DNA from: Rhizophagus clarus
Taxonomy: Eukaryota > Glomeromycota > Glomeromycetes > Glomerales > Glomeraceae
Reading direction: 5' to 3'
NCBI GenBank assembly: GCA_015698045.1
Contig: BLAL01000319.1
Location: forward strand, 1,054,001-1,118,000
DNA length: 64,000 nt
Of the stretch, positions 21,381 through 33,904 are shown in pieces. The first letter of the stretch is position 1; every line of letters begins with the position of its first letter. The notes beneath the pieces were generated by a model. The model had not been told where the DNA came from and searched no databases. It was given only the letters and a program-made list of their open reading frames with translations. The position numbers were made by a program, and so were the translations under genes.

Positions 21381-21759
21381 GATTGAATTAATAATTTTTC
21401 TGGTTTGTTAGAATTAATTCTATGCAAAACTTTCTTATACAGTATTTAAAATAATATTTCCCTAGGTATTAAAATATATTTTTTTAAAAAGGTCATCATA
21501 ATTATTATTTCAATGATTTATCTCAATATCTTTTGAAAACTTTCAGGTGAAATATTTGATGATTTAATATATGTCAAATCAACTCGTTTATTTTATTAAT
21601 GTATAGTTTTTTAAATATGGAGAGTGATATTTAATATGTTGATTATATGAAACACGAAAAATTTTGCGTGGGGATCATTACCAATATCATAAATTCATTA
21701 TCTTAAAATTTCACGTAAATTTTGTGATATCTTGTAAAATTTATTGACATACATTACAA

Positions 21760-22267
21760 TTAAGTTTCGTACTTCAAGAAATAAAAATGTTAACTTTGTT
21801 CAAGAAATCTTTTTGTTTGAGAAACACTGAAAAGCCTGAATAAAGTTGATATGTGTTTTATCTAACCAGCTAACGCACATTATTTTTTTCATTAATTTCA
21901 GAATATTTAATATATCATTGCAAAGGTTTAAAACTGAAGAAATTATCAAAGTTAAATTTATTAATAGATACACTATAAAATGTTTATTAATTGACGCCAT
22001 AAGAGTCGCAAGACCAATACGGATTTATGTAAATAAATAAAGATGATACAATGAATCAACATATATCTAATTAATAAATTTCTTTTTTATTTATAAAATA
22101 AAAATTTAACTATTGTTAGTCGCATGTAAAAGCGTATAATATAAATAAAAAATATATATATAATTTGCTTACTTATCTGCAAACAACAGAATAGTGTTAA
22201 AAGAAAACCAGAGAATAAATTTTTTACTATGCTTAAATGTAATAACTAAAATAAAACATTATTCAAT
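21760..22267. other. Intergenic interval
   Basis: AT-rich with no gene recognised. The overlapping short frames on both strands at 21800-22040 have no protein-like features. Confidence 0.4.
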
Positions 22268-23758
22268 TTAATCAATCTTAATAATTTGAAATATTTCATA
22301 TTCTTCTACTAAAAAGTCATCAGCATCTCTAATAGGCATGTCATAACATGATTGTTCTGCAAGCCCTCTATTGTTTCCATACAATTCAAGGTCAGCACAG
22401 CCAAATGATAGACCGTAATCAGGGCTACTAAATATAGCATACTTTACTAAATTTATTCGGCTTAAAATATAATCTTCAATATTTTCCTTATTCTTAAAAG
22501 AGAATATAAAACTATTTTTAGCGACACTAAAGCCACCATCAGAATTCCAAATGGTCGGATTATATCCTCCGAGAATTTCGTTGCTATTTTGCACTTTAAT
22601 AATCGCTACAGTATGTGATTGATTATCACAAATCTCATGGAATTTAAGAGATGAAAATCCATCGCGAGACCCACGAAGAATCAGTTGAAATTCATATGAA
22701 TTTTTCACCTTGTCAGTGATTTTTAACCCATCAATCCATTTTGAGATTAATTCAAAATGTTGAAATGCAATTATATTTGAATCAAAACCTTTTAAATCAG
22801 TTTTTTTAACTATTGTCTTTGGTTCTGGATTATTATTTTGCTGATCCATAAAATATCTAAGTAAATTTTCACGCAAATCTTTTGGTATAATTTTCTTATA
22901 TGGATATACTTTATCCATATATTCTTTAGAAGTTAGATTATTGAATTTAATAAAAGGAATTAAATGTTGTAAACTATTTTTTAAAGTAACAAAATCATCT
23001 TTTGAATAATTAGAAGGATCTGAAGGAAGTCCAGGATTTTGAGCAATACCCCATTCAAGCACATGTTCCCAAACTTGAATAACATCCATTTGAAAGTCAT
23101 CATGTTGGATAAGAGAAATCAAGCAATTTTCCGATAGTGAAGTAAAATCGATTGTATTAAAAATTTTTTCTGGTTCATTAAACATTAACTCAATACAAAA
23201 ATTTTGCAAATTTGGGAAAGAATCATTCTCAAAACTTGTTTTATATATTAAACCAAAATTTTGCTTCATCCAATCTTTTTTGTTTTCAATCAAAAATGAT
23301 TGTAAATGTATAATTAATTCATAAAGACTGAGCTCATCAGCAGCAATCAAAATTTTAATTATATCCGAAGTATCATATTCTTCTAAAGAAAGCCTTCCTC
23401 CATAGATATATCTAAATATTTGAATATTTTCGTAAAATTATTCTACATTTCTTTAAAAAATGGTTATTATAATTTATTATTTAAATTCTCCTTACCTCAA
23501 GATTACTTGAAAAGTTTCAGGTAAAATATTTGACAATTTAATATGTGTCAAACTTCCATCACTTTTATTTTTATTAATGTTAGTTGATAAAATTCTTCTC
23601 AAATAAGGGGAACGATAATTCAATATAACCATATGAGCACGAAAAATTTTTACGCAAGGGTCATCACCAACTTCAATAGTAATATCATAAAATTCATCAT
23701 CATCTAAAATTTCAAGTAAATTTTGTGATAATTTCGGTAAAAACTTATTGTCGTACAT
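22268..23758 (-). CDS. BTB-BACK-TLDc protein
   Basis: Exons 23496-23758 and 22268-23411 (84-bp intron) give 468 residues. The BTB core reads DDEFYDITIEVGDDPCVKIFRAH, with Cys where the paralogues have Tyr. BACK-like segments include WEHVLEWGIAQNPGLPSDP and NYSKDDFVTLKNSLQHLIPF. TLDc segments are FELISKWIDGLK, EFQLILRGSRDGFS, ILGGYNPTIW, NSFIFSFKNKENIEDYILSR and YGLSFGCADLELYGNN. It ends EEYEIFQIIKID, two residues longer than usual. The shared upstream motif lies at 23841-23873. It looks intact. Role inferred as for the family. Confidence 0.88.
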
Positions 23759-23840
23759 TATAACCGACTTTCGATTGTTTTTTCAAGGAAAAGGAAAGGA
23801 ATGCAAGAATTGTTATAATTAGTAACCTTATATGTAAGAT

Positions 23841-23873
23841 CGGAATATATTTCGGCCCGAGAAAACACTGATC
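23841..23873 (-). promoter_or_regulatory. Shared upstream motif of the BTB cluster
   Basis: Towards the gene: CAGTGTTTTCTCGGGCCGAA then ATATATTCCG, about 83 bp before the ATG of the 23.8 kb gene. Confidence 0.55.
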
Positions 23874-24095
23874 ACCTGACTAAAAAATAATCATGTGATT
23901 CCACATTTTGGAAGAACGAAAACAAGGACTCTATATGGTTCAAGGAATGAAGGGTTTCCTCATCAAAAGTGCCGTAAAAAGCAGGAGATGGAGCCTCTCA
24001 TCTAAGAATAGTATCGATGAAGAAAGAAAGGGTAAGATTTCTCCTAGGACACCTACTAGCTACATCTAAAGAAAGTGAAAAAACTGCAAGAAAAG

Positions 24096-24264
24096 TAAAA
24101 CGGATAAGAAGAAATTATCTTCATCCTCCAAGCGTAAATCTAAATTTCGCAGCAAGACCAGCGATACAGTTATGGTGGATGTGTTGTTGGTTATTGAGTC
24201 AATTAGTGCCAAGGGTAAAGAAGTAGTTAGGAAGGACTACGATTTTAAGGGTGTTTCAGATTAA
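24096..24264 (+). pseudogene. Orphan coding-like fragment, unrecognised
   Basis: A Lys/Ser-rich then hydrophobic frame reads SKTDKKKLSSSSKRKSK and DTVMVDVLLVIESISAKGKE, and stops after DYDFKGVSD. Base composition is higher in GC than the surroundings. Coding-like pieces in other frames just upstream (23950-24060) suggest a broken gene or transposon polyprotein end. Identity unknown. Confidence 0.3.
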
Positions 24265-24439
24265 CCTCGTTTTATTCATTGCACGTCGTATTAATTCCAT
24301 GTAGTTTAATATAGTTTTTAATTGGGGTTACATGGGTTTTAATAGCTTAATCTAAAATTGTAACACTATATTATTACCTAAATCCAGAATTAAACTTTTG
24401 ATATTGATTTCGAATGATCAGAATTGATACTTAAGCAGA

Positions 24440-24860
24440 ACATAGTTGAATTCATATGAATTTTGCATATAATTTATTTTGATGTATTTTTGAATCAATA
24501 TTAGGTTCCAATCTTTTCTGCTTTCAATAAATAAGTAGTTAATTTTTTGAAGACTAATTTGGAAGTAACTAGAATTAATAATAATATTTGAAGTACCATA
24601 TTCCCTAAAGAAGGCTCCATAGAAATGTCTAGAACGAAAATAATTGAATATTTCCGTAAAATTAGTGCATATTTCTTTTAAAAATAGTCAATTTATTATT
24701 TAAATTCTCTATACCTCAAGATCAGTTGAAAAATTTCAGGTGAAATATATTGTCGAGCACGAAATATTTTTACGTAAGGCCGTAAGGGTCATTGTAAAAT
24801 ATTGTTGTAAAATATTGCGACAGATTTGGTAAAAATCTTATCGTCATCGTTTTTTTTTGA
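24440..24860 (-). pseudogene. Relict BTB-family gene
   Basis: 24710-24860 keeps parts of the BTB exon (CCTCAAGATCAGTTGAAAAA, GAGCACGAAATATTTTTACG, GGTCATTG, GGTAAAAATCTTATCGTC). 24500-24620 keeps the start of exon 2 (AATTTTTTGAAGACTAAT, GAAGGCTCCATAGA). The intron is still recognisable between them. Large internal deletions and stops rule out function. Confidence 0.6.
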
Positions 24861-25439
24861 GGAAATATAAAATTTATTGTCTATAACAGGCACAGCTCGT
24901 AATACATAGCAGTCTATCGGAGACATACCGTGTTTTAGTTACCCAAAACCATATTTATTTATAAAAATTTAAACATTTGACTCAATATTCTCGTCAAACG
25001 GTAAAAAAAATTTTTTTTTGTTTTTTTTTTTTTTTAGCATAATCATGGGTTTAAAAAAACTGATTTGGACAATTCGTGACTAAATAAAGTTTGTCGATGT
25101 GCAAAAAATAGATCTTATTAAGGATAATACTTAGCCAGTTAGTGGCAATACAAATTGATTATAACGTTAACGTCTTTTTTCATTTTTTTTTTGCTGCATG
25201 ATAATAAAATCTGTTACTATATATTAACGAACATTATAAAAAATAATAACTTTCACTCCTTAATTAAAGTAAAACCTGTTAATCAAACACATCTTATGAG
25301 TACATTTAGTGCATATGTATAATGACTATTAAAGCATATGATGTTTAATTTTAAAATCGTTAAAATATTTAATAGCACTTAAATTTTAAAAAAGTATTTG
25401 GTTGAAGTTGTTTTGCTTAGAGCACAAAAAATATTACTA

Positions 25440-26100
25440 ATGATAGTAAAATTACTTGAAATACTTCATAATCTTCTACCTTCATAAGAGCTTCTAGAAT
25501 TCATATACGATCTTTATCAGACCATTTATTTTTCATCGTAAAATTAAAAATAAAACTATCTGCTGTAATTTTCCATTCCAATCAAGTGAGTTAGTTGTAC
25601 TTTTTAATTAATCTCGAACTTTTACTATCCAAATAGCAGCCCTTTATTGTTACAATTCACATGAAAAAGTCTCAATATCAATTCATCTTCATTTGAACGA
25701 TATGATATACCACATAAAAAATCATGAATCATATCTTGTGGTAAAATTTCCTTGTAGCAGCAATAAACTTACAAAATAAACGAATTTGTATAATCATCCC
25801 TACTTTATTTTGTTGGATTTTTTTGTATATTTTGTGAGCAAACACTATATTAATAAATTCTCCCGTATTTAACTTCATTCGCATTCAGTAAAACATCTCT
25901 CTTTAACAGTAATTCTAATAAAGATGGTTTTAATTTTATAAAATTTTCAGAGTTAAATAAGATGAATTTCAAGTTTGATTTTGATGCAAAAATTCACGGC
26001 AGTTTGATCTTTATCAAAAATTCTTTGGATGTAGGAAATTAATGAGTAAATATTAAGCTCATCCATTGCTACCAATAATTTTAATATTTTTATAGTAAAT
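25440..26100 (-). pseudogene. Relict BACK-TLDc gene of a more distant subfamily
   Basis: On the minus strand, fragments in order read YKEILPQDMIHDFLCGI (BACK end), then SLDWNGKITADSFIFNF and KVEDYEVFQV (TLDc). These match the family positions but differ from the neighbours (for example LDWNG for IVWNS), so it belongs to another branch. It is broken by stops. Confidence 0.5.
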
Positions 26101-26456
26101 AAATAAAACATATATTTCTTTAACTATATGGTTAGCAATCGTAATTTATTATTGATTTGGCTATCAACTCTAAAAATATATTTGTCATTTTTATTTTATT
26201 TTAATTTTTTTTAATAAAAATCTCATTAATAGAATAAGAATATACTATTTGTCTTACAACCAAGGTAAATTGTTTTACAACCAATGTAAATAGTAAACAC
26301 TTCTAGTTTATTAGCTTTATATAAAAAGTATTAAATAAAAATTCCAAAAAAAAATCAAAAAAATAAGTTTCTACTATTTCTATATCGTAGTTTTAAGAAC
26401 AATAAAAAATATCCTTTTATTTTGTAATAGATATAAATAATATTTGTACGTTACCA

Positions 26457-27969
26457 TCAGCTTTTCATAACTTTAAATATTTCATATTCTTCTATAGGAA
26501 AATATCCATTGGTTTCTCTAATTGGCTTATCATAAAGTGATGGCCATGTATACCCACAATTGGGATCATACAAAAAAAGATCATTATAAAACGATGGTCC
26601 TTTATTAGGTTTATTATCTATAGCACAATGAATCATGTCTTCCTTTATTCTGCTTAAAATATAATCACTAATATTTTCCTTATTCTTAAAAGAAAATATA
26701 AAACTATCTTTAGTAGTACCAAACCTATTATCAGATTTCCATATAATCGGGTTATATCCTCCAAAAATTTCATCGCTTTTTTTTGCTTTAATAATCGTTA
26801 CGGTATGAGATTGATTGTCACAAATCTCATGGAATTTATGAGCTGAAAACCCGTCACGAGTTCCACGAAGTATCAACTTAAATTCATAAGAATTTTTCAT
26901 CTTATCAGTAATTTCTAATCTATCAATCCACTTTGTGATTAATTCAACATGTTGAATTGTTATGATTCTTGAATCAATACTTTTTGGGCTAATTTCTTTA
27001 GTTATTATTTTCGATTCTAGCTTATTATTTGGTTGAATTATAAAATCTTTAATTAATTTTTCACGAAAATCTTTTGGTATAATTTTCTTATATGGATATA
27101 CTTTATCCACGAATTCATTTGGAGTTAAATCATCGAATTTAATAAAAGGAATAAATTGTTGTAAAGTATTCTTTAAAGAATTAAAATCATCTTTTGAATA
27201 ACTTGAAGGATCAGAAGAAAGTCCAGGATTCTGAGCAATAACCCATTTAAGTACATTTTCCCAAACTTGAATAGCATTCATTTGTAAGTTATCATGTTGA
27301 ATAAGAGAAACCAAACATTTTTCTGAAATTGAATTAAAATCGATTGAATTAAAAATTCTTGCTGGTTCTTTAGATATTAATTCTGTACAAAAATTTTGTA
27401 ATTTTAAAAAAGAATTATTATCTTCAAAACTTGTCTGATATATTAAATTAAAATTTTGTTCCATCCAATTTTTTTTATTTTCAATCAAATATGATTGTAA
27501 ATGAGTGATTAATTCTTGGAGGCTAAGTTCACTGGCAGCAATCAAAATTTTAATGATTTCCGAAGCATCATATTCCTCTAAAGAAAGTCTTCCTCCATAA
27601 ATATATCTAAAGAAGACATTTGAATATTTCCTTAGTGAGTATTAAATAAATATATTTTTGCTATAAAGAAAATAGACGTTATAATTTATTATTTTAATTA
27701 TATTACCTGAGTATCATTTGAAAAATTTCAGGTGAAATATTAGGTAATTTAATATGTGACAAGATTCCGTCATTTTTATTTTTGTCAGTGTTGGTTGATA
27801 AAATTCTTCGTAAATAAGGGGAACGATAATTTAAAATAACCATATGGGCACGAAAAATTTTTACATAAGGGTCATTCCCAACTTCAATAGTAATATCATA
27901 AAATTCATTATCTTCTAAAATTTCAAGTAAATTTTGTGATAATTTTGGTAAAAATTTATCATCATACAT
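26457..27969 (-). CDS. BTB-BACK-TLDc protein
   Basis: Exons 27707-27969 and 26457-27606 (100-bp intron) give 470 residues. The BTB exon matches the consensus (STNTDKNKNDGILSHIKLPN near its end). BACK-like: WENVLKWVIAQNPGLSSDP and LTPNEFVDKVYPYKKIIPKD. TLDc: VELITKWIDRLE, EFKLILRGTRDGFS (Thr instead of Ser), IFGGYNPIIW, DSFIFSFKNKENISDYILSR, ending EEYEIFKVMKS. The domain order is complete and no break is seen. The shared upstream motif is not clear here; only a weak GTGTTTCAGACGAGAC lies near 28000-28015. It stands back to back with the Sel1-type gene at 31 kb, so the strand polarity of the cluster switches here. Confidence 0.88.
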
Positions 27970-28019
27970 TATAACTGACTTTCACTTTAATTTTTCTTAA
28001 AGAAACGTCTCGTCTGAAA

Positions 28020-29020
28020 CACACTCTAATTTTCTAATTTGTAACGCAAACATTATTATGAGTAGTTTTAATCGGAAACGACACGTGATAAACATACAAT
28101 AGATAATAAATATATAATTAGCTTTTCATACTTTTAATAAATTGAATGAAATAAAATCAAGAAGATCGACTATAGATAAACTCATGATTGTGATCAGCAA
28201 TTTGAGGATCATAATGTGCTACTGACGTGTACAACCTGATAAATGGCTATCATTATGAAGTTTGAAAGGCGAAAATTTTTGTTTAATAATAAATTAAATT
28301 ATCAAAGTAAACTTTACAATTCTCTTAAAATTAGTTGTAACATATTTATAATCACTTGGTGTTTAAATATTATTATTTTTACTTTTTAGTATATTTAAAC
28401 CTGTTTGTTAACTTAAGCGCTACAGTATTCGAAAAATTAAGTGAGGAAAAATAAATGAGAAAACAATTTTTAGAATGATACATTTCGATTTTATTTAAAT
28501 TCAGAAAATAAATTGTGTTACAAGACAGTTGGTTGAATATTTCTGATTGCGAATCAATCAGCCTCTAATTTTAAATGTATGAAACTTAATAATAGAATAT
28601 TAAGTGAAAAAAAAAAAATTTTTTTCATTAAACATTATTATATTTAAAATCTGTAATCTGACACGTACTGTATTTTTTTCTGATTCTGTATATACTAATT
28701 TTTAAAAAACATTTAAAATGTATTAAATTAAATATACGAAATTGTTATACGGAATCTATAAAACGTATAGGAGAATAATTGATACTATAAAACGGAATAT
28801 TAGATACATGTTGCTGCGTCTATTACATAAGCTACGTATTTTTGTTAGACAAAACACGTGATTGGCTTTAATCGTAATCTAGATTTTCGGAATTTACAAA
28901 TAAGTCAACAAATGAACGTTCACGGAGGCTAAATACAAAAATAGCGGGGCATCATATTTTATTAATTTCGAAAACATGGGTCAAAATTAAATTTATTAAC
29001 GTATTATTAGGAATTTGACT
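28020..29020. other. Intergenic interval between oppositely oriented sub-clusters
   Basis: AT-rich with no gene or clear element recognised. Confidence 0.35.
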
Positions 29021-29029
29021 CAATTCTTC

Positions 29030-29873
29030 GTTCAAAGCACGCTCCAGTCCGATCACAAATGCTTGATGGGATTCAAGTCGGGTGATTGAATGGGATAAAT
29101 TTCCAAAATTTTAACTGGTTTTTGTTTCTATTCGTTTTTTCGTCTTGGAATAAATAATAATAAATGGAAGTAAATGTGACTCATATACATGAATATAGTC
29201 ACGATGGTTCTCAGCTTTACAAGCCCTTTCCTGTAAAAAACACATCATCACACTTCCACCACCATGTTAACATGTTTTATGTTTTAATATTAAATCTTGT
29301 TCCAGGAGTTTTCCATACACGACCTGGACCATCATTTTTAAATATTGTAAAACGGCATTCATCACTTCAGATAACAGACTCCCATTTTCTAACAGGCTAT
29401 TCTTTTCCATCAATACACCAGTTTAAACGATTTTCTCATTGTTTATTGCTAGGAGGAGGTTTGAACGCTGGAATACGTGAAAAATATTCAATTTCATGCA
29501 AATTTCTCCTTATAGTCTTGGTAAAAACTTGCATTTCAACTTTCTCTTGAAATTTATTTTTTTGTTCATCTGACTGTTGATTATTTGTTTTTTTAGTGTT
29601 TTTCGGTTTCGCAGTTTAAAAGTTTAGGATGACCACTTCGTGGCCGAGTTTTAAGACTTCTTCCTTCACAAACAGTCTGTATGATTTGGTAAGCCGTTGT
29701 TCTAGGAAAGCCAAATGTTTTAATAATAGTGTTTTTTTGTGGTGCTCAACTTCCGTTAAATCATTCATGGTACAAAGTACCGAAGGGTGAAGGGTACATC
29801 TTACCACACCACCCTCGGTTACACAGGTGACATTTATGTCACATGAACACGTGATGTCGGCGTTCGCGTTGCA
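29030..29873 (-). mobile_element. Decayed Tc1/mariner element
   Basis: Minus-strand fragments in order are IIKTFGFPRTTAYQIIQTVC (helix-turn-helix), CEGRSLKTRPRSGHPKL, then FTIFKNDGPGRVWKTPGTRF, TGKGL, and finally QSPDLNPIKHL, the third catalytic motif with Lys in place of the acidic Glu and a stop where Trp is expected. Many frameshifts separate these pieces. The plus-strand frame at 29164-29550 is a shadow. Terminal repeats were not found. Confidence 0.65.
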
Positions 29874-29990
29874 CCTTCGAAACAACAATTTGTAATAAAA
29901 TTCCTTTGTGCAAATTGTAAAACTGTAGTTAATTTAACATTTAACTTTTCCTAAAATTTTACGAAATTGTGATTATATTCTCCAATATTA
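29874..29990 (+). pseudogene. 3' end of a lost Sel1-type family gene
   Basis: The sequence reads as the last codons RNNNL and a stop. It is followed by a 3' flank (TTCCTTTGTGCAAATTGTAA, TTTAACATTTAACTTTTCCT) that matches the flanks after the Sel1-type genes ending at 32873, 40010 and 43151. The rest of the gene is absent; the decayed Tc1 element abuts it. Confidence 0.55.
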
Positions 29991-30884
29991 TATGTAATAA
30001 ATTTTTACTTGTTTTGTATAATCATTCATATATTTTTTCTTTACATTTAAATAAATATATTGGTCTCAATAAAATAAATTTAATCACTTTAATTAGGTTT
30101 CTTTTTAAATAAATTTTTTTCATAAAGATTTTGAATAAAAGTTAATCAATTGTAAAGTTTTTATGAATTTAAAAGTACATGATTATTGAAGATAAAGTTA
30201 TCATCGTCATCATATAAATAAACATTGTTTTACGGCGAAACAATATAAATCAATCAGTCCTGCCGCAATTTTTACTAACTTTTCAACGGATGTTGTATGT
30301 GTTTATACTATGATAATGATTCGAACTAGATTTTTATAATGCCTCAGTCTATTATAATTATAATTTTTGAACCTGAAAAAATGAAAGTAATAACATCTTT
30401 ATAATTAGTACTGTTTATGGTAATACAGTATCTTACAATCTTTTAGTTAATTAATTGTGACGTTATGTTTAGAATGTCCATTTACTTTCATAAAAATAGT
30501 AAAGAAAAACATTAAAAAATGATCGTGATCCGCTTTTTTTTTTATTGACTTTTAATATTTTTAATATAATAGCTGTATTAATATTTACTATGTTATGACG
30601 ATTAACCGGTAAAATTACTCAAGAAAATTCAAAAGTCCGTTAAAATAAAATATGAAATTTCGTAATGATACAACAAAAATTATAACTGAAATACCAAACA
30701 CGAGAATCAAAATGATACTATGATCAAATAAAAGGTATACATAGTTAATCAATTTTCAAAAAGGATGGTTATATTAACTAAATGATAAATGCAAAAGAGC
30801 AATAACTTCAAGGATTTCAAATTGGATTAAGTGATCGACTTCGGGAATTTTTTTGTAACTCCGTCACTCTGTGACAGGTCGGAA
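29990..30884. repeat. Tandem intergenic unit shared by Sel1-type genes
   Basis: Segments such as ATTATTGAAGATAAAGTTAT, CAGTCCTGCCGCAATTTTTA and TAGATTTTTATAATGCCT recur between Sel1-type genes (near 40330-40450, 43400-43540 and, more diverged, 54980-55080). The genes were therefore duplicated together with their flanks. Confidence 0.55.
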
Positions 30885-30922
30885 TCGGTGTTTCCCGGGC
30901 CGAAATATTCCAAAATTCCGAA
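30885..30922 (+). promoter_or_regulatory. Shared upstream motif of the BTB cluster
   Basis: ATCGGTGTTTCCCGGGCCGA followed by AATATTCCAAAATTCCG, about 84 bp before the ATG at 31006. Confidence 0.6.
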
Positions 30923-31005
30923 ACTTACCAAATAAATCGAATATCGCCATATTAAAGTTACAATTACATTTCTTTCATTTCTTTGAAAGTCAAAAGTCGG
31001 TTATA

Positions 31006-32873
31006 ATGTACGATGATAAATTTTTACCAAAATTATCTCAAAATTTACTTGAAATTTTAGAAGATAATGAATTTTACGATATAACCATTGAAGTTGGTAA
31101 TGATCCCTACGTAAAAATTTTTCGTGCTCACATGGTTATTTTAAATTATCGTTCTCCTTATTTGAGAAGAATTTTGTCAACTAATGTTAATGAAAAGAAA
31201 AATGATGGTACTTTGACCCATATTAAGTTACCAAATATTTCACCCGAAATTTTTCAAATGGTCTTAAGGTACAGTAAGAGAAGTAAAATAATATATATTA
31301 TTCCGACTTTTTTTTTTTTCTAACAAAATGAAATTTTTAAATCTCGCCTTTTTTTAGATATATCTATGGAGGAAGGCTTTCTTTAGAGGAATATGATACT
31401 TCAGATATCATTAAAATTTTAGTTGTTTCCGGTCAACTCAATCTTCAAGAATTAATCATTCATTCGCAATTATTCTTGATTGAAAATAAGAAAAATTGGA
31501 TGGAACAAAATTTTAATTTGATATATCAATTAAGTTTTGAGAATGATTCTTTCTTGAAATTACAAAATTTTTGTTCAGAATTAATGTCTAAAGAACCAGA
31601 AAAAATTTTTAATTCAATTGATTTTATTTCGCTTTCGGAAAATTGTATGATTTCTCTTATTCAACATGATAACCTTCAAGAGAACGCTATTCAAGTTTGG
31701 GAACAAGTGCTTAAATGGGGTATTTCTCAAAATCCTGAACTTCCTTCAGATCCCTCTAGCTATTCAAAAGATGACTTTAACGTTTTAAAGAATATTTTGC
31801 AACAATTTATTCCTTTAATTAAATTCCATAATTTATCTCCTAATGAGTTTGTGGATAAAGTATATCCATATAAAAAAGTCATACCAAAAGAGCTACGTGA
31901 TAAATTAATTAAAGATTTTATAATTCAGCCAAATAATAATCAATCGAATATAACTAAAGAATTTGATTCTATGGCAATGTCAAGGAAACAAAAACATCTT
32001 TCAATTGAAAAAGATTTTAATGTAGTGATTTATGAAATAAATGATTTTATTCGCAAAATAGTAAATGAGGCACCTGAAAATAAATTAGTAAAGCAGAAAG
32101 TTGATGAATATTTTAGAAATCATAATATAAGTGCACAAGAGATTTTTAATTGGTTATTGAATAATCAAGTTAATGCAAATTCTATCTTTTTACTTGGATA
32201 TTTTAATTTTAATGGAATTATAACAAGTTTAAATAATTATGAAGCATTTAATTTATTTATTAAAGCATCAGAAAAAAATCATGAATTAGCACAATATTTT
32301 GTTGGTAATTGTTATAAACACGGGCATGGAACTATAAAAAATGAAAAACTATCTTTTGAATATTATCAAAAAGTAGCTAATAATAATGATTATGCAGCAG
32401 CACAATTAGAAATTGGTTATAGTTATAGAAGTGGAATAGGAATCGAAGGAGATTTCAAAAAGGCTTTTTATTGGTATGAAAAAGCTGCGAAAAATGGAAA
32501 CATAATAGCTACATATAATCTTGGTTATTGTTACAATCAGGGAATTGGTATTGAAAAAGATTATAATAAAACTTTTCAATTGTATAAGCAATCTGCTGAA
32601 AAGGGATATTCTAAAGGAATAATGATGTTAGGATTTTGTTATGATGAAGGTATTGGAACTAAAGTTGATAAGCAAAAAGCATTTGAATTATATCAAAATG
32701 CTGCAAATTTAGAAAATAAAGTAGCACAAAATAATCTTGCTTTAATGTATGAAAGGGGAGATGGAATTATAAAAGATATTGATAGAGCAATTTATTGGTA
32801 CAATAAATCTGCAAAACAAGGATATGAAAAAGCAAAAAATAACTTAAAAAGGCTTCTAAACATTAATTTGTAA
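31006..32873 (+). CDS. BTB-BACK-Sel1 repeat protein
   Basis: Exons 31006-31268 and 31358-32873 (89-bp intron) give 592 residues. The start is MYDDKFLPKLSQNLLEILED. An in-frame upstream extension exists, but every paralogue starts at this Met and the shared leader precedes it. BTB covers residues 1-88 and a BACK-like region about 95-260. A linker follows (EKDFNVVIYEINDFIRKIVN, EIFNWLLNNQ). Then come about six Sel1-like repeats of ~36 residues (YFVGNCYKHGHGTIKN, IGYSYRSGIGIEGDFKKAF, LGYCYNQGIGIEKDYNK, LGFCYDEGIGTKVDK, LALMYERGDGIIKDI). Sel1 repeats are helical scaffolds for protein binding. This linker plus Sel1 module resembles that attached to kinases in Glomeromycotina (from memory). A Cullin-3 adaptor role is inferred. 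Confidence 0.9.
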
Positions 32874-33207
32874 TAAAATTTTTTTATGCAAATTGTAAAA
32901 TTGGAAACAATTATTAATTTAACATTTAACTTTTCCTGAAATTTTATGAGATCATAATTAGTATACTGTACTAATTATGTCTTTCTTTAAATAAAATTTT
33001 TTCATGAGGTAATTAAGTTTATTTTGTTAAGGTTTTGAATGAAAATTAGTCAATTGTAATGTTTTAAATTCACAATACCACAATTTCTGATAAATATAAA
33101 GTACATGATTACTGAAAGTTAATTAAAATTTCAAAACTAAATTAAATTTTCAAATTGGTGAGTGGACGACTTCGGGAATTTTTGGTAACTCTGTGACAGG
33201 TCGGGCA
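32874..33207. other. Intergenic interval with the Sel1-type 3' flank
   Basis: Begins with the 3' flank shared by Sel1-type genes (ATGCAAATTGTAAAATTGG, ATTTAACTTTTCCT) and holds no gene. Confidence 0.45.
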
Positions 33208-33246
33208 TCAGTATTTCTCGGGCCGAAATATTTCCATAATCCGAAA
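33208..33246 (+). promoter_or_regulatory. Shared upstream motif before a relict gene
   Basis: AGTATTTCTCGGGCCGAAAT then ATTTCCATAATCCG, still well kept upstream of the dead gene at 33.3 kb. Confidence 0.5.
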
Positions 33247-33618
33247 CTTAACTAAATAAATAAATTTCGTCATATCAAAGTTACAATTACATTTTCTTTC
33301 ATTTTTTTGAAAGTCATAATATACGGTGATAAATTTTTCCAAAATTTACTTGAAATTTTAGAAGATAATGAATTTTATGATATTACTATTGAAGTTGGTA
33401 ATTACTCTAGAATTTTTCGTTCTCATATAGTTATTCTAAATTATCATTCTCCCTATTTGTAAAGAATTTATCAACTAACGTTAATGAAAATGAAATGATG
33501 AAATATTAATGATATCAAATTACTAAATATTTAACAAAATATCTTGAGGAATATAATACTTTATACATTATTAAATTATTGATTACATCCGGTGAACTTT
33601 GTCTTCAAGAGTTAATTA

Positions 33619-33904
33619 TGGTGCGAACGGTCTAAAGCCACCACTTTTTTATTTTATCATCAAATTTTTGCTTACTTAAATCACGTGAAATGAATTTTAT
33701 TGGTTGATTTTATGGAACCTAATTTTAATTCAATATATCATTATATTAATGGTTATTACTTAATAAAATTAGCTTTGTTGTATTAAAGATAGCAATCTAA
33801 ACTATCATTTAACAGAGAGTTTATTTAAAATAATTTATTTTTAATCGCTTCTATACTTTTAGAGTCATAAAATTATAAGTGGTGGCTTTAGACTGTTTAC
33901 ATCA
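33619..33904. mobile_element. 286-bp MITE with TA target duplication
   Basis: The ends TGGTGCGAACGGTCTAAAGC and (inverted) TGATGTAAACAGTCTAAAGC continue into CCACCACTT. TA flanks both sides. The paralogous sequence at 50881-50940 has one TA (50898-50899) and no element, giving the empty site. TA duplication suggests a Tc1/mariner-type partner. Confidence 0.85.

Larger units (their letters stand above)
20340..21757 (-). pseudogene. Relict BTB-family gene split by a hAT-type element
   Basis: 21524-21757 is a decayed BTB exon on the minus strand (TTTCAGGTGAAATATTTGA, GGGGATCATTACCAATATC, TTTTGTGATATCTTG and a TACAT start). 21381-21410 and 20340-20367 resemble the exon 2 stretch that in the paralogues reads GATTGAATTAAAAATTTTTT. 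The element at 20368-21380 lies inside it. Many frameshifts are present. Confidence 0.5.

Noticed and set aside
29164-29550. 128-codon plus-strand frame
   Set aside because: It is the complement of the decayed Tc1 transposase, whose family motifs read on the minus strand.
31006-32873. Reading the first exon alone (with a stop just after the exon) as a small BTB-only protein
   Set aside because: In every paralogue the open frame ends just past an AG|GT donor, and an AG acceptor followed by YIYGG restores a frame of whole codons, so a spliced gene is the better model.
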